Source of the DNA: Bacteroidales bacterium
GTDB taxonomy: Bacteria; Bacteroidota; Bacteroidia; Bacteroidales; WCHB1-69
Length of the DNA stretch: 45,930 nt
NCBI GenBank assembly: GCA_016285145.1
Contig: JAEEQE010000022.1
Span: forward strand, 1 to 45,930
Direction: 5' to 3'
This document shows positions 9,328 through 20,800 of this stretch, in pieces (the stretch's first letter is position 1; each line of letters opens with the position of its first letter). The translations under genes and the position numbers were made by a program. The notes under the pieces were generated by a model. The model ran no database searches and was not told the DNA's origin. It saw only the letters and a list, made by a program, of their open reading frames with translations.

Positions 9328-10146
9328 ATGGGTTGTTCATTTAGCATTCTTCTGGCAATTTTAGGTTTCGCGTACGGCGGCTTTGGCGGGGCCTTGGGTG
9401 GCTTTCTGTTCGGAGCTTTCATTGATGCCATCATCAACCGGACTGGCAGCAAGAGGGGCAGAGCCCAGCATTACTACAAGCCTCAGGATTTCACGGACGA
9501 CAAGCTTATTCTGGCCGCCTACGTGGCCAAGGCTGACAACAACCGCCTGCTGCGTTCCGAGATGGAGTATGTGCGACAGTTCCTCCTTAAAGACCTTGGC
9601 AGTTCCGCTGTCCAATCCGCCATGCTACGTTTCCGCGACATTTTGAATTCAGACATTGACATCACCAACGTGTGTGCCGACCTCCGGCAGCACGCCACCA
9701 TATACGAGAAACTGATCATCCTGCAGTTCCTCTTCGGTTTCGCCCAAGCAGACGGCTCTATGCGTCAGGAGGAGCTTGATGCCATCCGGCACATTTCCGA
9801 CCTTTGCGGCATTCCACGCAGCACCTTCGAATCAATCAAGTCGATGTTTGTGGGCAGTTCCTATTACGGTGGGGGTTACTACGAGCAACAGCAGTATGGC
9901 GGTGGCGGATCATCCTCCACCTCCTACTCCACGCGTACAGCCACCGACAACGACTACCGCATTCTGGAAGTGTCGCCCGATGCCAGTGACGAAGAGGTCA
10001 AGAAAGCCTACCGTGCCGCCGCCAAGAAGCACCATCCCGACAAGGTGAGCCACTTAGGCGAGGATGTGCGCAAAGCCGCCGAAGTGAAATTCGCCCAGGT
10101 GAACGAGGCCTACGAACGCATCAAGAAAGCGCGCGGAATGAATTAA
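9328..10146 (+). CDS. TerB/DnaJ-domain membrane protein, DjlA-like co-chaperone
   Basis: A 272-residue protein. A hydrophobic glycine-rich N-terminus (about 5-36) looks like a membrane anchor. Residues about 55-175 form a TerB-like helical domain (KLILAAYVAKAD and LFGFAQADGSM, two acidic helix-start motifs). Residues 176-205 are a Gly/Tyr/Ser-rich linker. Residues 208-270 are a J domain with the invariant HPD at 236-238. This order (anchor, TerB, J domain) is that of DjlA. J domains stimulate the ATPase of DnaK, and a dnaK gene begins at 45427 in this window. The next gene on the opposite strand ends 26 bases away with no clear terminator between them. Confidence 0.85.
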   Translation: MGCSFSILLAILGFAYGGFGGALGGFLFGAFIDAIINRTGSKRGRAQHYYKPQDFTDDKLILAAYVAKADNNRLLRSEMEYVRQFLLKDLGSSAVQSAMLRFRDILNSDIDITNVCADLRQHATIYEKLIILQFLFGFAQADGSMRQEELDAIRHISDLCGIPRSTFESIKSMFVGSSYYGGGYYEQQQYGGGGSSSTSYSTRTATDNDYRILEVSPDASDEEVKKAYRAAAKKHHPDKVSHLGEDVRKAAEVKFAQVNEAYERIKKARGMN

Positions 10147-10172
10147 TGCCATAGAAAAGACAAGACCTGTCG

Positions 10173-11822
10173 CTATTTCACGCCTAACACATCCAGTCCC
10201 TGGCGGAAGCGGATGTCGCGAGGAATACCAGCCTTGTTGATGCGGTTGAGGTCCTTCTGAAGGTCCGGACCGATAGTGCCGTGGTCTTTGCTGTACTGCG
10301 AGGCAAAGGCAAAGTCGCCCGTGGCTTGCGTCTTGAGGATCAAAGCGATCCAGCCCTCCATTGCCTTGCGGGCTTTCTCGTAATTAATGTGATAGGTGCC
10401 ATTGCCGTTGCGTGTGAAAGCACCGTTTTCAAACATATAGTTGTAGCACATCATGTTGGCGATGCCATGTGCCTCCGATGCGCCGAAACGCACGCTGCGC
10501 AGCAAACCTACAATATAAGTAGTAATGGCCTCCTCCACGGTAATGTCGGAAATCTCGCCTTTTTCGATGAGGTTGCAAACGAGATTCAAACCGATAATGT
10601 CGGCCTTAGCCTCTTCCCAGCTGGAATTCTCGGTCTGCATAGCCTCGTCCACGCTGCCCTTTCCGTTGATGGTCTGTTTCACACCAAGGCCATGGGCCAC
10701 CTCATGAAACGTCACATTCCAGAAGAAAGCGTCGAAGCTGAGGTTGGACTGTTCCGACGGCTCGATGATCATCTCACCGATGGGTTTCATGATCTTGTCA
10801 AATTTAGCCTGCATGGCGTTGCGCAGTTGGAAGCGGCGGGAACCTTTCTTGGCCTGCACCCTGTCGTCGTTAGGCAGGTTGATGGCGATGGTTTTGCCGC
10901 CGGCATTGCAGTCGCCGCCGTAGAATACCACATCGTAAAGATTCATGTCGCTGGAGGTACCGGGCACATAGTTCTTGTGTGCGGGGTCGCAGGGCAGTTC
11001 CTTCTGCAATTGGGGGAGCATCTGCACGAACTTGGCCAGCTTGGTACTGGCGTCCACATCCTTCACCAGCACAAAAGCCTCCCAGGAGGTCTTCACGGAG
11101 TTGAAGGCATCGTCATAGTTCTCAATGGGCCCGAACACAAAGTCAAGATTGGAGTTGCGCAGGTCCATCCACGCCATGTCGCTGGGGTAATAGTCGTTGG
11201 TCTGCAGCGATTTCTTGCGTTCGACGAGATACTTCTTCATGGAGGGGTTATCGGTTATCTCGATGGCTTGGTCGAGCAGTTCGCACACGCGGTCGAGTTT
11301 TTCCTTATAGGCCTCATAGTAGCCCACGGTTTTGAGATTACCGTTCTCATCACGGGTGAGGATAGTGTAATGAGAAGATTTGAGCGGGTCGGCGAAGGCG
11401 TCATACTCAGCCCGGGTGATATCCTGCGGGTAGTAGTTGGCGGTGGCGGGGCGCGGACCGTAGCCGCTCACGAAGGGCTTTTCAGCATCCAGACGGTCCC
11501 ACGGGCCGTAGTTAATGAGGGCGAACTCCTTCACCCACGGGTCGGTAATGGTATCCAGAAGGGTCTCGTCGCCGAACGTCTGTTCCCAGAAAAGGTCATC
11601 CATAATCTGTCCGATTTCGAAGAAAATGGGCAGCAACTTGCGTTCGCTCTCGGAAAGTTTCGAGAGGTCGGCGGTGAGGTCGAAGTAGGCATACTCCTCC
11701 ACTTTTTGTTGCATTTCGCTTTTGGATTCCTCTTGGGAACCAGTGGATTTCTTCTCCTTGCAGGAGGTCGTAACCAAGGCTAAACAGCCGAATGCGATTA
11801 CCATAGCGGTGATTTTTCTCAT
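10173..11822 (-). CDS. M49-family (dipeptidyl peptidase III-like) metallopeptidase lipoprotein
   Basis: A 549-residue zinc peptidase with a lipoprotein signal (lipobox TTSC, Cys21), so probably anchored to the inner or outer membrane and acting on peptides in the periplasm or outside. The zinc site is HEVAH at 373-377, followed by EEAKAD at 403-408, which corresponds to the second zinc motif EECRAE/D of family M49; E404 is the expected third ligand. Classical dipeptidyl peptidase III has HEXXGH; here the motif is the shorter HEXXH, a variant described for some bacterial M49 members. The protein is also shorter than the usual 650-750 residues. Substrate and dipeptidase activity are inferred. 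A -7 box at 11861-11868 indicates its own promoter downstream of the giant gene. Confidence 0.8.
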   Translation of the reverse strand: MRKITAMVIAFGCLALVTTSCKEKKSTGSQEESKSEMQQKVEEYAYFDLTADLSKLSESERKLLPIFFEIGQIMDDLFWEQTFGDETLLDTITDPWVKEFALINYGPWDRLDAEKPFVSGYGPRPATANYYPQDITRAEYDAFADPLKSSHYTILTRDENGNLKTVGYYEAYKEKLDRVCELLDQAIEITDNPSMKKYLVERKKSLQTNDYYPSDMAWMDLRNSNLDFVFGPIENYDDAFNSVKTSWEAFVLVKDVDASTKLAKFVQMLPQLQKELPCDPAHKNYVPGTSSDMNLYDVVFYGGDCNAGGKTIAINLPNDDRVQAKKGSRRFQLRNAMQAKFDKIMKPIGEMIIEPSEQSNLSFDAFFWNVTFHEVAHGLGVKQTINGKGSVDEAMQTENSSWEEAKADIIGLNLVCNLIEKGEISDITVEEAITTYIVGLLRSVRFGASEAHGIANMMCYNYMFENGAFTRNGNGTYHINYEKARKAMEGWIALILKTQATGDFAFASQYSKDHGTIGPDLQKDLNRINKAGIPRDIRFRQGLDVLGVK

Positions 11823-11860
11823 AATTTATTGGGTTTAGAATATTTCAAAAAAATCGAGTA

Positions 11861-11868
11861 CAAAAGTA
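11861..11868 (-). promoter_or_regulatory. -7 box of the M49 peptidase gene
   Basis: The minus strand reads TACTTTTG, a full match to TAnnTTTG. It is 39 bases upstream of the peptidase ATG and just after the stop codon of the giant surface-protein gene. No -33 element was found at normal spacing. Confidence 0.55.
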
Positions 11869-11879
11869 TAAAAAATATG

Positions 11880-14800
11880 TTATTGTTTTACTACCTTCAC
11901 GAAACCGACAAAATGGCCATGACTGTACAGTCTGACGAAATACAATCCAGAGCCCAAACCTGACAGGTCAATTTGACGTTGACGGCTGCCCGTATTCCAG
12001 CGGCTCATGCGGACCAGTTCACCCATCGCATTGTAAAGCATCGCCTCTGTCAGTTCCTGCATCGGATTATCGGATTCAATGGTGACGACACCACCCGTAG
12101 GATTCGGATACGCCCGGATGGAATAGTCGTCGCCATACGAGTCTATTCCGACGGCCACCGTCAGGTGCAGCGTCACCACGGAGTCACAGCCGTGCATATT
12201 CTGCAACGTTTGCACATAGTCTCCCGACTGGCAATAGGATTCGCCGTGCCAGATGTAACAGCTGTCGGACACCGACACGGTTTCTTCCGTAACATCAAAA
12301 TCCCAAGCTTGAACGGTGACGGAAGCCGTATTGTGACACCCAGCAGCATCAAAGCCCATAACCTGATAGTCACCAGCCGAATAGACTGACAACGTCGCAT
12401 CTGTGTTTCCATTATTCCAAATGTAGGACACACCACCCTGAGCCACTAATGTGGTGCTGTCTCCCGGACAGATATCCGTACTGCCTGCAATGGTGATGTT
12501 CGGCAGCGGTGACACCAGAACCACCACGTCGGCAGTGCCCACACAACCCGCCGCAGATGTGCCTGTCACGCTGTACATGCCGAAAGCATTCACCTGCAAG
12601 GAAGCCGACTGGTCGCCCGTGTTCCAGATGTAATTGGCGGCACCTGTGGCCGTAAGCGTCGTGCTGCTTCCCGCACAGATTGTGGTGTTGCCTATTATGA
12701 CTATCTGCGGAGTCGTGTTCACCGTAACAACGACATTGGCTGCGGCGGAACAGCCTTCCGCACTGGTAGCAGTCACGGAATATGTCCCACTCTGACCAAC
12801 GGTAATGCTGTTTGTCGTGGCTGCATTGTTCCAGACATAACTGCTGCCACCTGTGGCCGTCAGCTGTGTGGTGAGACCTTCGCAGATGACCGTATTACCT
12901 GTGATGGTCACCGTCGGAATCGGATAGATGGTCAACTTCAGTGTGTCCACGCTGGCGCAGCCGTCGGCGTTGTTGTATGCGTGCGTGTAGGTGCCCGAGT
13001 TGGTGTAGGTGTGCCCGTGCCACGTGAAACTCTCGCAGGCGGTTTCCGTTTCCACATTGTGGGTTCCGTGGAGGATGGTCAAGTGCAGCGTCACCACGCT
13101 GTCACAGCCGTTGATGTTGGTGAAGTTCTGCGTATAGATACCACTTTGCGTGTAGGTAGTGTTATTCCATGTATAACTATCGCAGGCCGTCGCGCTAATA
13201 TTGACAACAGAGGCAGACAACACATTCACCGTATGGACGGCTGAAGTTGCATCGCAGCCGGAGATGCTGCTGGAAACTGCCACATAATAATCGTATGAGC
13301 CCACTGGCAAAAGGCTGGAAATGGTGTATGAAGATGATGTGGCACCGCTAATGGCAACCGCCTCGCTGCCATTCATCCTTCTGTACCATTGGTAGCTTAA
13401 CACATCCCCGCCCATCACACCTTGCACGGTAGCAGACATTGTGACAGTATCCCCCTCGCAAACATTGTCTGCCCCCGTGACAACAACCGTGTAAGTGGGG
13501 ACAATCGTAACCAATGTGCTGATGCTTACAGATGAACTGAAAGCCACACAACCGGCACCCGGTTGGGAGACTGTCATAAAATAGTAATCAATGGACCCAT
13601 CATTGGGGACCACAACACTCAAAACCGGACCTATTTCATTCATTAGTTCAACACCATTCTTGGACCAATGATAAATATTTGTACCGTATCCGCCAGTCAC
13701 GTCGGCCTTTATGACAGTGGATCCTCCCTCGCAAACCGTGTCTGGATAACCAGCCTCGCGAGTAATGGTCACCGTAGGTTCAGGCCAAACCATGATGGCA
13801 GGGGCAGCGACGGTTGCACTACAACCGGCATTCGTGGTAACTGACACCGCATAATGGTATGCGGTCACACGGGCCTCATTCATAACAACGTATGATGAAG
13901 ACACCACATCTGGAACCAGAGCACCATCCCTATACCACTGATAGATGCATGGTACTGTAGCCGGAGCGACATTGGCTGTCAGCGTGACCATGCCACCTTC
14001 ACAAACCAACGTGTCATCCACAGAAACCGTCACGACGGGCAGCGGATTAATGGTCAGGTGGAGCGTATCCACGCTGGCGCAGCCGTCGGCGTTGTTGTAT
14101 GCATGCGTGTAGGTGCCCGAGTTGGTGTAGGTGTGCCCGTGCCAGGTGAAGCTCTCGCAAGCGGTTTCCGTTTCCACATTGTGGGTTCCGTGGAGGATGG
14201 TCAACTGCAGCGTCACCACGCTGTCGCAGCCGTTGATGTTTGTAAAGTTCTGCGTATAGATACCACTTTGCGTGTAGGTAGTGTTATTCCATGTATAACT
14301 GTCGCAAGCCGTTTCTGTGATGCTGACAACAGATCTGGCCAAGACATTCACCGGATGGATGGCTGAGGTCGCATTGCAGCCAGGGATACTACTGGTGACA
14401 GCCACATAATAGTCGTAAGAGCCAACTGACAAGAGGTCAGAAATCGCGTAGGTGGAGGAGGTCGCACCGGCAATAACACTTGAAGAGCCCGAGGTGACCC
14501 TGTACCATTGATAGCCCAATGCGTCGTTAGGCAAGACGTTGTTCACCGTTACATTCAGCGTAACGGCACCGCCTTCACACACGTTGCCGCTACCGGAAAC
14601 GGTGGCCGAGTAGGCGGGAGCGACCATGACGGTCTCAACGTTGGAAAGCTGGGGTTGACAGTTGTAACCGGAGGCAACAACAGACACCTGATAAGCGTAT
14701 GTGCCGGGCGTGTTCATCGTAAAAGCATTTTGATCTTGGGCAAAATGAACGTTTGTATGAGAAGATAAAACGACACCATTGGAAGTCCAGTTGAATGTCA

Positions 14801-17800
14801 GGCCATCATAGATGGTAGCGTTCGTCACGCCATTGACCGTGTTGCTGTAGTTGGTGATTATACCGTTCAAAGTAGTGGTTCCGCCGGAACAAACGGTGGT
14901 GCCATCAGTGACATACAAGGACACAACAGGTTGCTCCGCCACTATGACGGTGACCGGACTCGACAGGGCGGACGTGCATCCGAAGGCGTCGCCTTGCGTG
15001 ACCCTCGCCTGGACCGTATGGTAACCTGCCGTATTCAACGTAAGGTTATACGTGTTCGTCACACCGGTCACTGGAGTTCCGCCGTCAAGAATCCACTCAT
15101 AGCTGAAGTTGTTAGGCAGTTGGTTGCTTGCATTGACTGCGGCTGACAGCATGGCCATACCTCCCGCACACATCGTCATATGATCGACTGAAAGCGTGAG
15201 CGTCGGGGCGGCGGCAACCGTCAGCGTCAACGTAATCACACTGTCGCAACCGTGGACAGTTCGCAGCGTATGGGTATAGGCACCCGCCGAAGTGAGCGTC
15301 TGCCCGAAGAAGTTGTAACTATCGCCTTGGCAAATGGATGCGGTTACAGGAATCTGGTATGTCGGATAGATGGTCAGGTGGAGCGTATCCACGCTGGCGC
15401 AGCCGTCGGCGTTGTTGTATGCATGCGTGTAGGTGCCCGAGTTGGTGTAGGTGTGCCCGTGCCACATGAAGCTCTCGCAGGCGGTCTCCGTGGTCACGTT
15501 GTGCGTGCCGTGGAGGATGGTCAAGTGCAGCGTGTCCGCGCTGGCGCAGCCATCATTGTTCGTGTAATGGTGCACGTAGGTGCCGCTCTGCGTGTAGGTC
15601 ACGCCCGTGCCGGCTGCCCACGTGTAGCTGTCGCACTCCGTCACCGTGGTCACGTTGTGCGTGCCGTGGAGGATGGTCAAATGTATTTTAAAAATAGTAT
15701 CCCTGCCGTTATCCCTGATCAAAACAGAATAGTTCCCTGCTTCTGTGTATGTTGATCCACGGAATTCATACTGTCCACCTGCACAGATAGTTTCATCAAT
15801 ATTCACTTCAGGAACAAACAGATATTCTCCAAAATGAATTTCCATATTTTGAAACAATAGCGTGTCAATGCATTGAAGCTGTTGTGCCGTAACGACTGTA
15901 GTGTCGGAATAGGTCGGGAACAACGTGGTCATACAGTAGTCGATTTCCTGCATGGAGCCCGCCGCAAAATCAAAGGGGCCCATGTTTGCCACACCTCTTC
16001 TGTCACCGCCAAGTAAGTTAGCCGTCTCTTCTCTCCATCCATCCGATCCGCCATAATCCTGATAATTGAATCCAGCGTATGCTACCGGATCGAGAACACC
16101 CCAATTGCACGGATCACTGGTGCCTGGGAACATGAAACGACATTCAGGTCCGGTGAGGCCATCCTGCGGATAACCATTTCCCCCATATACAAGACGGGTT
16201 CCATCTCTCCAACGATTACGCATCAAATTGTAATATTCTAAAGCCCTATTAGGATCTCCCACAACGGAACGGTCATTGTTATAAGAAATAAATCCCGTCA
16301 TTCCCATACGTTCATCATCCGTTATGCCATTTCCGAAATTCGTCCCCGTTATGGCGTATTGATTACTGCCACCGAGCACAAACAATCCGCAATCTGTCGT
16401 ATCGGTGAATGATGGATTATCCAATCCGTCTGCCGGAATGCGAGGGCCTCCCAATATGGTCAACGTCTGTATCGGCGGATTCGGGCCATAATGGGCCGGC
16501 GAACCACTTCCATCAACAGTAGAGGCATTGTATGCGTATGCCGTGTTATTTTGCACATCACACCCCACACGGTCATCGTCCGCATAGCCCAAATCCCAGT
16601 CGGTCCACAGACTGGCGTATGCATCGTGAAGATCGGTTTGAGAGCGGTTGAACAATTTGTATTTGACAAATAGCGTGTTGTTTAACACCGAATCCTGCGG
16701 AGCGTAGTAGCCGTACACTATGGCATGGACCTCCACGCCGATGGGCATTCCACCCAATGGAGTGCGTTTGGTCGGTTTGTCGTTGAAAACGAAGAACAGG
16801 GCCATATCTCCCGGGAACGAGGGATAGTCGCCGTGTGACGGATCGTAATGGTTGTCGCCGTCCACATCCACAAAAGGTGCCATATTGTAAGCCTGGCCTT
16901 TTGCGGTATCGCCGTGCGCGGGCCATGATGCGATGTGGAACGGGATGGTATAGTCTGGCTCATCATAGCGGAGCAAGAAATCCAACACCTCTTCCCGCGT
17001 GATTTTGAAACAGCGGTTCCAGCGGGCGACAGTCGCACTATCTGTGGATGCATCGGTGATTGAAAGAGGTCCCGACCAGAAATCCTCACAGGCTCCCATA
17101 CCTGTATGATTAACGACATCTGCATAGATACTGTGATTTCCAGCAGAGAGATGCAAGGAATCGGTATCATCCATGCCACCCAACCAAAGGCTATGAGCAT
17201 AGATAGTGGAGGTCTGTGAGTCCTTGGGCACCCTATAGAAAGCATTGCTATTATGAAATTGCAACGCCCCAACCGAGAAATAGGCGGCAATGTTGTTCAC
17301 ATCTATCAGATTGTCAAGATGCACATACATTTGTTGTTCACTGTAGCCGGTACCATATTCGTTGATGGCGTAGGCCCGTACATAATAGACGGTATCTTTG
17401 GAAAGCCCCGTAAGGACACTTGTAAACTTGCCGTCATACGCGTATAAATTATTATACATGGTATAATCGTCACTGACACTGTGGCTGTCGGCCAATGTCG
17501 GGTTGGGTGTGGTACTCCAACAGATACCACAAGCTGTAATTTGAGAACCGCCCTCGTTGGAGACGCTAACCTCAGCGGTGGCAGATGTCGAATCCTTACC
17601 GAAAATATTGTCCAAAGCAAGAGCAGGGATAGAGCCATTCGTCCTGAAGATCTTTCGTTCACCATAGGTTGTCCCCACACTTCTGGTTGCGTACGCCCGC
17701 ACATAATAAACCTTACCCGGCAGCAAGCCCGTCAGCTCGCTGATAAACGCACCCGTACCGGCTCCATCAACCGTGTGTGCATCGGCAATCGTCGGATCAG

Positions 17801-20800
17801 GATTTGTGCTCCAACACACACCGCGGGCGATAACAGGCGAATTACCATCGTAGGTCACATCACCACCGCAGGTTGCTGTGTATTGTGTAATGTTGGCTAC
17901 CGTATCAGTATTCACTTTGGCAGGACTCACACCATCACCGAGAACGCAGCGAACAGAAAGGCCATAATAAGAATCGCTGTACCCCATGTAAACACCAGAA
18001 CGGTCAAAACTGATTTTTTGGCTATATGTGTAATTCGTGTACCCGTTATAATTGGAAGCCCAAAAAACAGCAGACTTTCCGAAATCAATATTATTCTCAA
18101 ACCTTGAATACTGCCCGTCATTCTCCCAATAAAACGTCCTTCCGGCAATGCCAATGGGAACAGCCGAAAAACCGGTTGAATTGTTGGGAACAACACTTTG
18201 GTCGCTTGGAGTACATTCGCTACTGTTGCTGCTTACACCGTAGGTATAACTATAGGCATCCCATCCTGTATTATCTGCCAATGCCTTTGCAATACTATTG
18301 GAATCATCATTGCATCTATAACATTCCTGACTGCCTACATAGTCCATCAATTGTCTCCATTCCGAGTCACTTGGAACATGCCAACCAGTAGGACAAACAC
18401 CTTGAACTCCACTTGGATTAGTCGCACTGGAAGGCATCCCATACATTAACGCAAACCAATTGTAACGATACCCATAGACAGGAAGGCTATTCATATTCTC
18501 CGCATAGTCCTGTGCCAAACCCGGCAGACAACGATACGGACCACCCATATTACCTCCAAGAGTATCTATCTCCACCCCATCGGCATAATGTGTGGTACGT
18601 AAGTTCTCTTTCATCCAGCACTGGTTGCCAATCTGCACCGTGTTATAGACATTCCCGTCGTAATCGGTGACGGTCTCGTGCCCCGGACAGGGTTGTGCAT
18701 CGTCAACAGGGAGTGTCATAAACATCACCTCATCACCATACACTGTGCGAAGATTGCTAACCGCATACGCCCGCAGATAGTATGTGGTGTTGGGCGTAAG
18801 ATTCGTGAGTGTGCTCATAAACGAACCAACGCTGTCGCTTGTGTGCGCATCCGCAACCGTCGGGTTCGGGCTCGTGTTCCAGCAGACGCCATGACTTACA
18901 AGGGAAACATTCCCTCCCATCGTGACATTGTATTCTGCTATGGCAGAAGAATCCACCACATGAGAAACCTCCGGTCTTGAAACTTGTAGATTCTCGGCAC
19001 TCATATCATTTAACGAACGAGGAACAATATAGTATCGGAAATCATAATTATTCGAACCAATCATGGATCTGGCGACATTGACACCTGTGACATTTTGCAC
19101 CACTCCGGTAGGGATGGGCATATTGATATAATCCACCTCATAAAGATACGGGAACAAAGCGGGAGACGACACATTGTTTTGCAACAAATCATAACGGTTC
19201 ATTCGAGTGAAATCACCCGTAGAAGTAATGGTCACATCATCCAGTTCAATCAACTCCGCCTGATGCGATTTCATAAACGCAGTGTCATCCAGTTGAGGAA
19301 GACTCACGACAAGCGGTGCGACCGACACGGAATGTGCCTCCAACTGTCCGTACGGGAGAACGGGGATAAACTCAAGGAATCCATGATAGTTGGTCAGCGT
19401 ACCGACAATGTCTTTGATCTGGTCGCCCACCTCCAAATCACCCAGAATATTGTTGGCGTCAAAAACCAATATAGCTCCTGTTGAATCCTGGATGAATTTC
19501 TGATTGTTAAATGAAGATTTTGCAGTCACCACAGCACTGCCCACCATCCTGTATTCAACATCACCCTGTTCTGTAATCATGTGATCAGAGAAATCCATCT
19601 TGCTTCTCAGCTGGGCTATATTCTCACAAGACTCTCTTTCCGTCGTAAAGACCACCTCATCACCATAACTTGTTCCAACACTGTTGGTGGCATACGCTCT
19701 CATATAGTACGTAGTATTGGGTGTAAGCCCCGTGACATTGCTCCATACTGCACCTATATCCGTGCCGTTATTTGTATGTGCATCGGCAATTGTCGGATCA
19801 GGATTTGTGCTCCAACACACACCGCGTGCCAACAGACTTGGGCATCCGGCATCCACCACATTACCAAGGCACATAACGCCATTTGACGAGATGTTTGTAA
19901 CGCCATCCGTGGTCACAACAGGAAGCACACAGGGTGTAGTAAAAGTTACAGGCAACGACCAAAACGAATATGAACTATCACTACAGACCGTACGCACATA
20001 TACATAGTAATTCTTACCAGACATCAACCCACTCAACGAGAATGTGGTGTTCTGCGTAACCAAAGGAGCAAGTTGGCTGGGAGACACAGATTGGTCACTC
20101 GTAAACACATACTCCCATTTGTTGTCAGAATTATGGACTGGCGTGAACGTTATGTCTGCTGTATTGTCATTAATAATATCCGCCATCAGATTGTCAGGTC
20201 TTCCACAGTCACTAACTGTAATACGAATGGAATCCACAGCTGCAGGCGGCATAGTTCCACCAAATGCGTCGTTGGTCCAACGGAAATAAAGCCGTTGCAC
20301 AGAATTGGCCAACGAGGAAGGCAACACTGCACTGTAGGTGGTCCAATCGGAATTTAAATTGAATTTGGGTTCTAACACGATAGTACCGGATGGATCATCC
20401 TGTGGAATGTTATATAACGTACTTGCAGGCATGGCCTCAACCTGCATCGGAGTTCCGACATAAACTTTTAAGAAATCGTACAAACTTTCGCCGTAGCATC
20501 TCCAATTGAAGCTAAGTTCAAATTCAGTTCCCGCACCGAACTGAATGTCACGATAAGCCCATACCGTCGTTTTTTCTCCTGAAACCGTATAGGCATTCGT
20601 CAATCCGGTGTCATTGGAGATATACAGCACTGAATCTGTCAAATCCACAGGCTGTCCAATATACCATTTGTTGGGGCTAGAACAGTTTATCAAGCTCCAC
20701 TCGGCATTCTCCGTCCCGTCGTCGAAATCATGGAAGTACGGCAACTGGGCGGGATTGGCTCTGGATGTCATGAATGTCACTGAAGACCAGTAATTATAAC

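Noticed and set aside
12928-15680. CRISPR-like array of repeats
   Set aside because: Repeats are long, in frame, unevenly spaced and part of a coding sequence.
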